A stretch of 64,000 bases of DNA, taken from positions 26,211,628 to 26,275,627 of the forward strand of contig OZ037767.1 in NCBI GenBank assembly GCA_964035545.1. Direction: 5' to 3'. Below, piece after piece: positions 53,371 through 64,000 of the stretch. This stretch comes from Bugula neritina. Taxonomy: Eukaryota > Bryozoa > Gymnolaemata > Cheilostomatida > Bugulidae. The position numbers were made by a program, and so were the translations under genes. Under the pieces are notes generated by a model. The model made no database searches. It was given only the letters and a program-made list of their open reading frames with translations, and was not told the origin of the DNA. Numbering within the stretch: position 1 is the first letter of the stretch; each line of letters opens with the position of its first letter.

Positions 53371-56300
53371 TTATTTTCTGAATTTCCCCACTTTCTTAGC
53401 ACTTGGTTCACCACTGTGGGAGTGCAAGTACTCTATGCACTTAGTTGATTTGCATTGCTGTGCCTGTAATTGTCAAGCTAGATATACTACAGCATGAACC
53501 CTACTCTGTAAAACCAAATTATCAAAAGTCTTTTATAAAAATTACAAAATAATAGAAAAGGTCAAATAAAGTTTAAAAATTAAAAATTAAATTAAATAAA
53601 TCAATATCATTTATTTATATATAGACATTGTTATTCTTTTGATGTGTTCATATATTATTTGCAAATGCTGTAGTTTATATCTTATATACTACACAACAGT
53701 ATACATTAATATTTGCATATTGTTTTATAAACATTTTATCAAATTTTACATTTTTTAGCCAAATAATGCAGTACTTGTGTAGGAAAATTTGCAACAATTT
53801 TGCTTTACCATTTCTAAAGGCGTCTTGGAGCTGTAGTCAGCAGCTGCCATGGAGGCACCAGCAGCAGCAAATGCTTTCAACAGATCCACATCGTTACGGG
53901 CAGCAGCTCTAGAATGAAAATAGCTTTCACTGAACAAGAACAGAGTTCTGTTATCTGAAAACATCAGAGCAGCAAAGGCTGGGAAATAGATAAAATTTTC
54001 AAATATTCAAAGCGGAGAATAAAACATAATTTTAGAGTATCTGGACTGTTGAATCAATCTGTAGCTGAGATTTACTAGTTTAATAACACTGACTTGTTGA
54101 GCTCAACTCCGAGTTCCGTTGAATCCATAGTCAGGTGAGCTCCATGTCTGGACAACAACAGAACATTCTCCATCTTTTTGGATTGTACAGCTTCAAAAAG
54201 TGCAGATCTTCCCAATCTACCAGACAAGAACATGCAGTTGTATATTATCAACATGAATTTTTTCTAACTTCTTTAACTTCTTCAGGAATAGATATTGCAA
54301 GGGTTCTAAAGATTTGTATATGGGCAATAAGCAGGAGCTGCATAAAGTGTTCAAGTAGTAAAACAAAATAGTTCAATGCCTATTGCATAATTATTTTTAA
54401 ATTCTACATTTCTTATTAGGTAGTTGAGAGAGGATTCCCAACTGTGGTTCCTATAGGCCAATAGAGATAATTTTAGTGTACAAAGAGGCAAGAAAGAGGA
54501 AATACCTGATTAACAGACAATGGATAAGGAAAAGAGCAAGATAGTAATTAGGATAGAAGAGAGAGCAAGAGTAAGGTAATGGTCAGAACAATAATTAAAT
54601 TATAATATTATATGTGAAATTAAAATTGTGAAAGGTTGTAGGTAAGGTAAGAATTGGGGCAAGAGTAGAGTGTAAAGATAAAAGCAACAGCACGGAATTC
54701 GATAAATATGAATTCAGGAATGGAGTATTGGAAAATGAAAAAGCATAAAATTAAAAAAACAAGTGGAGAGAGAGTAGGGGAGAGAGAGGGACGAAGGAAA
54801 GAGAGAGAGAGAGAGAGGGGGGGAGAGAGAAAGAGAGAGAGAGAGGGAGGGAGGGGGAAGGTAGAATCATGAGGTTATATTTAGCTTACCGATCTCTTGT
54901 CTGAACTGAGGCCCCTTTCTTTATGAGATCTTGAATTATGTCCGTTTTACCTTCTATTACAGCAAAATGCAAAGCTGTTTTTCCCTCGCTGTCTTTGAGT
55001 TTCAAGACTCCAGGCTAAAATACAGTATTGTGTGCTATGAAAATATTATAGTGTTACTGAGTCAACAAGAGAAATTATTAATGACGCAAGTCAAGAGAGG
55101 AAAATGCTGAGGCAACACTTCTTTATAGACTTTAAATGTTACTGTATATCAAACCAGTGTCTTATGGTATTGTACCTCTTTTTTGCATATGTCTTCAATT
55201 GCACTCTTGTCTCTCTTCTTGATAGCCAGTTGCATTATGGGAAGGTAGACAGCCTTTTTCAAGTCAGCAGTGCTCTAAATTAAATGTCACTCATTTCACT
55301 CAATGAAATTTCAAACATTGATTCAAATAAATTATGACTCCCTTATAAATTGTTTCTCTCTAAAGCTTGTTATCTTACAGGCACATGAACACAGTTTTTC
55401 TATAATCAAATAGAATTTGTTTTGCACTTATGTTGCGTAAATTTACATATGCTATAAGTGACTTCTTACCTGCGCTGTTCTAGCGAGAGAAGATTCAATA
55501 CCAACAGCTGACAATGTTTTAGCTACAGCTTTACTACCAGTTGGTGCTACAGTCAGCTCTCCTCTTAGATCTACTGCCATTTGCTGGGAAAAAACATAGT
55601 ATGAAGTTATTATTCTTGGGAGGCAATAATATGTATACATGTACACACGCGCACACTAACACATCATACACATTGTACACACCATACATGTCATACACAC
55701 CATATACATAATACACATCATACACATCATATACATAATACACATCATACACATCATGCATATCATAATATACCTCTTTAATATCATCTGGAGAACCTGG
55801 ATATTTAGTAATGAGGTAAGAAAGCTTCATAAGAGATGCCTCTGTAGTCATATCTCCACCAGCAATGACCCCAATGCCCTCCAACACCTGTAACATAGCG
55901 TAATATTTTATTATACATTGTACATTTCTACAATGAAGCAATAAAATGCAATGCAAAACTAAATCTGATAATATTGTGTTTTCGAATATCACATTGCTAG
56001 CATCTTTAATTTAACTAACCATGCACCCAAGCACACAAGTTTTATATTTCAATAAATCATATGTTTCAAACATTTCAAAAAAAAAATATGTTCAGATTAT
56101 ATTGCTTATTTCAACTAATGCCCACCCCTTATGACTTCTACCTACCGCTCCAGCTGCATAGCTAAAGACCACTCCTCCTTTCAAGCACTGAGTGTTGTCC
56201 ACCACAACAACGCCATTAGTCACTGCATCCTCAATTGCGTCCAACAAGCCTTGATTGTTGCTTGGAAAGTTGCCTGCTCCATAGCACTGTAGGACAACTC

Positions 56301-59300
56301 CTATGCAAATATAGATTATAATATCATCATTTGTTTAGTCAGTGTACTGTCAAAAAATTAATGTTGGATTAAATTACTTTTCTTAGAAAGTTGTTAAGTT
56401 ATGCTATACATTGTGTATAAATGCTAAAACCATACAGAAAAGAATTGTTATGGATGGCTTTAGCATTTATACACAATGCATAGCATATCTGAACAATAAT
56501 ATCATATGATAATAATAATATTAATAATAATATAATAATAATCGTATTTAAATAGCTTAATATTTTTGAGTCATAAAATAACGCCCAACTGAAGTTTCTA
56601 TCAAGGAATTGTAAAACTCCTTGTACAAGTTTATTTCAGCATTGGGTCAATGGGCACTACATTTTTTCCCATTTCACAATTAAATAACAATCAAATCTTA
56701 AAAAAATGCATCATATATAAGCATGTTTTACAATTATATAATGAAAAGCATTAAACAATTTTCTATGTATCGAGAAATTATTTTGTATCCCAGATGTACT
56801 TGGCTGTGCCCTAAGATATTTAGAGGTGTGTAAGAGCTACCATTGTCCGTCATTGATCCTAATGGACATTATAGGAACATGCATGTAATTAGAAAACAAA
56901 CCTTGGACAGGAGAAGCTAGTGCAGCTGTAAGTAAGGCAAGAGACATGTCAGGGTAAAGTCGGACTACAGCGATGTTGGGAGAAATATCTACGTAGGTAG
57001 TGAAAGGAGTACTAGAAGGCTCCAGGATAAGGTCTTCATCCACTAAGGTTACAAAGAAGCACATGCAATATTTTAGAGACAGTCAAAACTTTAATGTAGG
57101 AAGTCATTTAATTGTAGAACCTGTGGTAGATATAATTTTGTTATTTCGAATATGAGACAGATTTTACAAATTCCGTTGCCACTTTATAAATATATATGTA
57201 TGAGTATAAGTATAATATAAAGAATTAATGCATCAAATATTGAATATGTTGTGATGTGTTACCTGAGATGTTGACCTCAACCTCTCCAAGAACTGGAAAA
57301 TTAGGAGATGCGTAAGCTTCCAGAGTTTCAGCGGATATTTTTGTAGTTCTGTTTCCTCTCAGTAGTTGAGAATCAAAAAACAAACACACCTGAAAACACG
57401 AAAACATGCCTTTTTAAACAGTTGCCTACAAATCAAATGTACTTAGATTAGCGTTAGTTTTTGCCCTTGGTGGAATGTGCCAAAAGCAAGTTCTATAAAA
57501 TATTGGGAAACAAATGATTTGTTGCATTAATATAAAAAGCAAGTTTTTTGTAAAAGCTTGATAACAGGTTTTGTGGGTGTCAGTGTGATACCTCAGGGAT
57601 GTCAGAGTATTGGCCTGCCATTAGCAACGAACCAGTCAGGTTATCTCTGGCATCAGTTCTGGTTTCATAGATCGGGATTTGAGATCCTTCAGAATATATT
57701 TGAGTTTTGGAATAACATTCCTAAATAAAGCATTACAATTAGTGTGTGACTACATGTGCGTGTGCAAGTGTGCAGATGTGTTTGTGTGGGTGGGAGTGTG
57801 CAGGTGACCAAGTATGTAAAAAAGCATCCCCAAACAGCAACAATCATTTGAAAAAAAGAATTAGATTATTTTGAAGCTACTTTTAAAGCAAAACATAAAC
57901 TTGTACAAATAAACTCACCGGTTATAATGACAACCTTCTTTAAATTTTCCAGCGAAAAAGACAATCCAGATGCACTGTAGGCCATAGTATCAGTTCCATG
58001 AAGAATGACAAAGGCATCATATGCACCATAGTTAGTCTACAGCACACAGCCTTATATATTATTGCATAATTTTTTAGAATCATTTATATAATGCAAATTA
58101 CACACCAGTAAATGATAGAAAAGTGAAGAAACTATTACGCTAAAGCACCTGCAGCATTTACTATAAATTATTTTCTTGTAAATTTTAATGTGTATGGTTA
58201 TATTGGTTACATTACATGTTTTATGAACTTGTTATTGAGTGTATACATGTATATATGTAAGGTAAATGCTGGAAAGCATAATTTTGCATAAAAGTTAGCC
58301 AAGAAATAAAATATTTCATACATTCAAAGTTTGAATGATATTTTCTGCTGAAGTGGTCTAAATTATTTAAGCGGTCAGTTGGAATAGCTGTGCTACAAGC
58401 CTCACATATATCAACATAATGCTATGCGTTACAGTATGCAGCAGATATAGCAGGTTGACCCAAGTAAGAACTCATGGTAAGATCTTTGTAACCTTATTTT
58501 GCTAGGAATATTATGTTCACTCACAGAGATGGTGTCAGCAATTTGCATCATCACATCAGTAGTCATGTTGGAGCTGTCCAATAAGTTGGTATACTCATAC
58601 ATGGTGTAAGTAAGATAGATGGGGTTTTCTTCTGTTGTATCTTTTGTTATTATTCTAAAATATAGTATAAACAGGTCATATTACCTAATTTAGTACACAC
58701 ATATCTCTAGCTTTTAGCTATTCTTCAAAACTTTTCTGCTAATATATATGTTTTTTGCCCTAAACTAATAGAATATTAACAAATAGATCTGAATAATTAA
58801 AGTTATTTTCTAATTTTGATTGATTTTCTATATTTTTCTTAGTTTTTTTAGTAAATTGGAATATATTGAGCATTATGGTCTTTTCGTAACTTCAGCAATC
58901 ACATTTCAACTACCAATATGGCAATTAAATGCACTTTATTGTTGTAGGTTTCCCTCTTGATCTTTTTTATACATATTTGCAATAATTAATCATAAAAAAT
59001 ACCACAACCTGTTAAATTTGTATGATTTTTGACTAATTTCAATTAATGGCCTTCATTTGCTGGTGCATATGTGTACAAGATAAAGTAAAGTGACCCAATT
59101 TACCTGTTCATTTAAATACAGGTTTTATTGGCTAATTAACTTGCTAATTATATTCTAAAAAGTAGTTCAAGTAAAATAATGTTTAGACTTACGGCATATA
59201 CATGGGGTCATACAAAGTGCCCGTATCATCTGTAACTCTCTTGTTTGGCAGTTTCCTTTTTGTTGCGGTTGGAGGAACGTAGTCAAGGTCATTGAACAGT

Positions 59301-59780
59301 GAACTGTTATATAGATATTCATGTAGCTTTCCAGGTACATTATCATATTCTGAAAGTACAAGTAAATAAAGAGTATTAACTTCAAATTGTTTACCAACAA
59401 TATGCAGTGTCTTTTTTATTATTTTTATCATATATAATTTGTTATGTTTTAATGTTAACTCATACTTTTTAAAAAGATATATTTTTACAGAAGTCAAAAT
59501 TCAACAATTATATAACTCAGTTAAAGATGCTTTCATTAAATTAAAACTTCACATATATTTTGAGAAAAAATTTTTATTGTTCAAGAAAACTAAACAGTTT
59601 GCTACAAAATTGCGACATTCTTAAAATCTTACCTCCGTCATCATTGGGAACCATCCCTATCGTACCGCCGGTATAAATGAGCATCACGTGTCCATAGCTA
59701 ACTGAGCTGTCACTCAGAGAAGTTGTTTTCATGACATGTGCCCTCTTTGTATTCTGTGTTCTCGATCTGACAGAAGTCAT
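53371..59780 (-). CDS. ASPG: Cytosolic asparaginase with ankyrin repeats, copy C (A/B mosaic)
   Basis: Third ASPG copy, complete: 59633-59780, 59193-59349, 58525-58654, 57919-58036, 57592-57686, 57263-57389, 56902-57042, 56146-56300, 55774-55887, 55470-55583, 55176-55274, 54890-55014, 54094-54216, 53809-53908, 53371-53463. 612 codons, catalytic motifs as in A and B. Exons 1-13 and their introns are very close to copy B, while exons 14-15, intron 13 and the 3' flank match copy A. The basic tail differs from both (KKVGKFRK instead of KKARKFRR). The exon 5 acceptor is CTGAAG where A and B have CTGCAG, a slightly weaker site. Exon 8 carries an Asp to Gly change in the NNQDLL stretch. No frameshift or stop was seen, so it should be expressible. 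Confidence 0.95.
54793..54860. repeat. Interrupted (GA)n tract in ASPG-C intron 12
   Basis: Counterpart of 32764-32857 in copy B, shorter and broken by GGGG and AAAG interruptions. Confidence 0.85.
55640..55768. repeat. CATCATACA-type array in ASPG-C intron 9
   Basis: Counterpart of the array in copy B intron 9, with rearranged units (CACATCATACACATCATATA and similar). Confidence 0.85.
56401..56486. repeat. Foldback element in ASPG-C intron 7
   Basis: Arms 56401-56432 and 56455-56486, two mismatches in 32 bp. Same element and position as in copy B. Confidence 0.85.
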
Positions 59781-61437
59781 TATTTCAATCTTTCTATACA
59801 GCTAAGTTTAAACGCCTCAAGCTTTGACAGCGAAGTATGTTGTAATGACTCAGATTAGAATGCGTGCAAACATTTATGCAGATGCAGAGAAGCACAATAA
59901 CAAACCTGATCCAACTCGCCAGGGATGTTTTGTTCAAAAAGTTTATAAGTGGCAAGAAGCTTTTGTATGCAGCTTTAGAAAATTAACCGAGTTTTTGCAC
60001 AAACTGGCTATAGATGAGTTATAAATGAGAAATGTTTTTGTCTCGCTAGAACAACAAAAAGTGGAGCTGCAATTGAGCAATGTTCACTGACGCAGGCAGA
60101 GACTATTCATTCTTAAAGATATCACCTCCCCGGTGTTTTGATTAAATGCTGTTTGTGCATTGATGTCTTTGAGCAATTATTTGTGCTTTTTTTAAAATCC
60201 ATATTTTACTGAATGCGCAACATCAAGTTTCTGCCTGGAGTTTCTTATTTTAGATCCAACTGTGTAAATAGCTAACTTTTGCACTTGAACAGTGTTTACA
60301 TACTCCTTAGCTATTGATCTTACATAACTTCTCGTGTTTTTTTTTCATTTAGTGCATTTTTGAGACAATATATCAGCTAATCAAAACAGTTTAATAATCA
60401 AATAAAAACACAAGCTTTTCATTGGATTTATTTTTGACACCTTGCTTATTAATAACATTCCAAATAACTCAACGCCAATTAGAATTGCCATGTACCCAGT
60501 GATCATTCAACCTTTCTTCAAGGCTTTACATTCACATTTACTGTTTGCAAAAGGATTTTGAATTTTTAAATTACTAAAACAGGCCAATATGATAGAAAGT
60601 ATGTTATTCCTATTGTGTACATCTTTCACATAGTCAAATGGTGTCGAAGTTTCAAATGTTTTTCTAATAAAGTTAGTTTTTATCAAACAATAGCTATACT
60701 ACTTATAGATAAAACAGTCTCTATATAATGCTTATATATGATAAGTACAACTGTCTACTAAAAACAAACATATTTAATTATAATTACACTTCAAAACATT
60801 GACATTTTGTAAATCTCTTCTTGAAAAATAGCATCTTGGAGAGCTGAAGGTTGCATAATTAATTTCATTTAAACTTATACCAAAAAGCTATAATTTTAAA
60901 AAGCTATTTATAAACTAGTCATATACAAAAAAGTGTGATCTTGAAACTCAAATGCACATTATTAATTTCATTTAGTTGTTGTTCTGTTACACCTCCTTCA
61001 ATGCCAAATATTGAAAATAACTAGTTTGATAATCATAATAGAGTAGCCAGTAGAATTTATAATGTTATGCATGTAGATAGATGTGGTGCGGTGATGATGA
61101 AATTAAGAAAATCCTGTGTTCTATATTGCAACACTTTTAAAGATATAGCAAAAGAAAATATGCTGTCATTAGAAATTTAATCCAAAATGACTTAAGAAAA
61201 TTAAAAAACTTGGGCTAATGAATTCTTTCCTGTGCAGCATTTAAATTGGTATGTTTTTTGCAACATGTTTTGCACTTTTAATCATGTTTGAATAATTAAC
61301 GTTTTTTGAATCAACTAAGCAGCTAAAGCGTGCAGTAAACAACTTTTTTGGATTTTCGTTGAATAGAAAAACTTTCTTTACAAAAGAAATTTTTATGTTG
61401 AAAATACAGTCTGCAGTTTTTCGCAAAAACAACCTGA
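59781..61437. other. ASPG: Duplicated upstream region of ASPG-C
   Basis: Collinear with 37799-39512 upstream of copy B, with scattered substitutions and small indels (shared ATATCACCTCCCCGGTGTTT and similar). Similarity stops at about 61437. It probably contains the copied ASPG promoter; no TATA box or other site was recognised with confidence. Confidence 0.75.
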
Positions 61438-61554
61438 TTAGTCTAAAAGTAACCTACAATTATCTTTCACTCATTACACTTGGAGGGGTGGCCACACAAT
61501 TTGTTTAGAAATAGAGAGTTTGAAGGGTCCTAATAAATCTGTGAAAACTCTAGA

Positions 61555-61910
61555 CTGTTCTGTGCACCCAGTTAGCCACAAAAGCGCTTCAAACTTTGAA
61601 AATTAATCAGGAGTTGTTTTCTTCTAATGTTTTTGTGAATTGGCTAAATATTTTGAAATTATTCAAGCTAATTTAGTTTATATAAGCAAAATAATTTTGC
61701 TGATAATTATAGATACTCTTTTCACTTTTCTGTTATAAAAACCCTAAATTTTTCTGTCAACCCAGTTAGTCACAAAACCGCTTTAAAATGTTATAAGAGT
61801 TGTTTCCCCACAACTTTGTCCAAATCCATCAAGTATTATCTTGAAATTATTGAAGCTAATTTGTTATATATACAAGCAAAAACTTTTGCAGATAATCATA
61901 GATGTGTTTT
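61555..61910. repeat. Imperfect tandem duplication of about 195 bp
   Basis: Two diverged copies. CACCCAGTTAGCCACAAAA near 61567 recurs as AACCCAGTTAGTCACAAAA near 61760, and both are followed by TTGAAATTATT(C/G)AAGCTAATTT and by GATAATTATAGAT-type blocks in the same order. No protein recognised, although short open frames run across it. Confidence 0.6.
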
Positions 61911-63339
61911 TCACTTCTCTGAGTTTAATTCTAGTGATTTTCTTGTGAAAAAAAGTGGATTATATGGACGAAAACAAGCAAAAGAATGGGTTTATTAGTT
62001 ATAAGGCAAACATTATTATTGATCGGCTATAAAAAGGCGAATTATAAGTAAATCTGTGTCTGATGATGATTTTCTTCACCATTTTTATTATAATAACTAC
62101 TTTTACAAAAAAGTAATGAGAAGCATGAGCAGGTTGGTTTGGACTCCGGAAGATGATATTTTAAATGTGTACAATTGAGCTTTGCCAATAAATTTAGGCT
62201 GAACTATATATAAATGAGCAATTTGGTTTTTAACACAATTCTATTGGTTAAAATGCATATTTTTATACTATCTTGATATAATGACTCTAGAGTCAATTTA
62301 TCTCAGATATAGTTACAGAAGAAATACCCTAAAGCTTTCCTATAATTTAAAATATATATGGTTATATTTAGGTCACCTATTAGAAAAATGATCTTGGGCT
62401 GCCTCATTCAAAGATCATAGGCATGTACTTTTTTCATGTGTGCCATTTGTCACAAAAATAATAATTTCCTATCAGCAAATAAAACAAGCTGAGTTTGAGA
62501 CTGGTGCATTTTTGTGTGAAACATGGAGTAAAAATATTTTAGAGAACAATATTGTTATTATAGTTGACACATACCAGAAAAAAAATGTGTTCAACTACAA
62601 TTTTTCAAACATTGTGGAATTTCTAAAAAAGTACAACTCAAATCCTTACAATTAAATCATGAGGAAGCAGATACACAAACTTTGTTACATGCAAAATATC
62701 TTATATGAACATCATAATCTCACGTGTAATAATCAAATCTCAATCTTTCATTCTAAGTCTCGCTCTTTGCAAAGCATTACCTTCTTACCAATTATATTTT
62801 GTCACGGGTGTGGTAATCATGGTGTCATGCCAGATAGAGGCTAGGCTAAATTTCCTACTTAGACGCTAGTTATTTATTTTGGTAAAATGTATTTTCATGT
62901 GTAACTTATTTTAATATTATTGAAATATATGTATATTTAAATAAACTTGGATCAATTGCTTGTTATTTAGCACATAAATAAACTTCTTTGATTTGCATTA
63001 ACTTATTAATTTTGTATATATTTTATACATCTTGCCTGTTGTTTGAAAAGATATTTTGTTAATAAGTATCCATTAAAAATAGTGTCTATTATTAATGTAT
63101 TACTACTTTTTGTCCCACACAAATTCGAAAAACAATAGAATATTATTCGAGATAATTCATGTTAGCTACTATAGCTATTAAAATATTAGCTATTTAGCAA
63201 TCAATTCATCAGATATATAGATAATATTAATATATATAAGGTAACAAAATAAAAACAGCGTCTATTTGGGAGGAAACCATAGTCACATTAGCTATTTGGA
63301 TGTCAACATTGCAGCAAATAAATCCAAACCCCAGTTGTG
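61911..63339. other. Unrecognised AT-rich stretch
   Basis: Short plus-strand open frames at 62440-62655 and 62659-62844 show no family signature. They may be decayed upstream parts of the element at 63340-63917, but I see nothing that proves it. Confidence 0.4.
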
Positions 63340-63917
63340 AGCAGCACTTACTAGATTTCATGCTTTAACAGGTTGTGATTAGACTATAGTGCTTTTTATG
63401 GAAAAGAATAGCGCACAGCCTACTCTCTTTTGAGAAAATATCCATAATGTATGGGAAGCTTTGAACACCTTGGGAAGTATTTTATGAAGCAGGAAATTCA
63501 AATGTAGATGGCGTCTGATACACTGTATTTTGTTCATCACTTAATAGAGTTTGCCTCCAACAAAAGATGAATTATATTTGCATGTAAAAAGAGCAAATTA
63601 TCAGGCAGCCATTTGGAGAAAGAGACCACAGCCACCCCAAAACATCATGGAAGTATTGTTGAGAATTATGGCAGCATAAATATGAAGTGGATGATTCAAG
63701 CATCCGCACATGAGTATGTATATTGCAAAGTTTAAACTGCTCCTGTAAGATCAGCTGCAACATATCAAGATGTGGATGTCAAAAGTCTCAAATACAGTGC
63801 ATGCATACTGATGTTTGTCAATGTAAAGATTGTCTGCAAAAAGAAGCTCTATATATTGGGGAAGAAGCTGATGAGACTGACAGCTGTGACAATGATGGCG
63901 AGAATACTTTTTCATAA
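63340..63917 (+). pseudogene. Decayed mobile-element-type ORF with Cys-rich (CXC/TSO1-like) C-terminus
   Basis: Three consecutive fragments in the order expected of a recurrent invertebrate repeat-encoded protein, recalled from memory. First, HALTGCD at 63359-63379, directly followed by a stop. Second, LPPTKDELYLHVKRANYQAA from 63551. Third, a cysteine-rich end, CSCKISCNISRCGCQKSQ then CVQCKDC-like spacing, in a different frame at 63723-63917. Stops and at least one frameshift separate the pieces, so it is a dead copy. The cysteine block resembles CXC/tesmin-type DNA-binding domains. Confidence 0.6.
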
Positions 63918-64000
63918 TAAAGCACTTTTTTTAAACATTTGTTATATATTTTGCTGCAAGCAATTTGATTTTGATCATCTCTCATGCTTCCGTTCCTTTA

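Noticed and set aside
61816-62844. Three plus-strand frames of 60-71 codons as genes
   Set aside because: No family signature. The first lies in a tandem duplication, and all are flanked by stops with no splice support.

Overview
The window is AT-rich eukaryotic DNA from an invertebrate animal that I cannot place further. The evidence is multi-exon genes with GT-AG introns, tRNA-derived SINE-like repeats, a LINE reverse-transcriptase remnant, very long dinucleotide arrays, and innexin gap-junction genes (an invertebrate-type family). All gene models were read by eye from splice signals, reading phase and protein-family knowledge. No search was run.

Left part (1-19.2 kb), all genes on the minus strand. 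A GMC-family (choline-dehydrogenase-like) flavoprotein gene starts at 5488 and runs off the left edge. Two exons of a probable secreted PAN/apple-like protein lie at 7.96-8.82 kb. Two tandem innexin paralogs follow (9.5-12.0 kb and 16.7-19.1 kb). They are diverged overall, but share a 148-bp tract identical by eye, which suggests recent gene conversion.

Middle and right part (20-60 kb). There are three complete 15-exon copies of an ankyrin-repeat cytosolic asparaginase (ASPG, 60-kDa lysophospholipase family; 612 codons each) on the minus strand: A 20.9-28.7, B 31.05-37.8, C 53.4-59.8 kb. Between B and C, on the plus strand, sits a complete NTAN1 gene (protein N-terminal asparagine amidohydrolase; 10 exons, 336 codons, one GC-AG intron). 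A second copy of NTAN1 exon 9 lies at 51.32-51.50 kb with an in-frame stop near its end. Copy C is a mosaic: its 3' end matches A and the rest, including about 1.6 kb upstream of the start, matches B. The 51.3-61.4 kb segment is therefore a patchwork of three local sources. Both gene families hydrolyse asparagine side-chain amides (free Asn for ASPG, N-terminal Asn of proteins for NTAN1), so this is a possible asparagine-deamidation neighbourhood.

The remainder (spacers at 5.5-7.9, 12-16.6, 28.8-31, 38-42, 47-51 and 60-64 kb) holds microsatellites, minisatellites, foldback elements, transposon remnants and sequence in which I recognise nothing. No prokaryotic-style system, CRISPR or operon is present.
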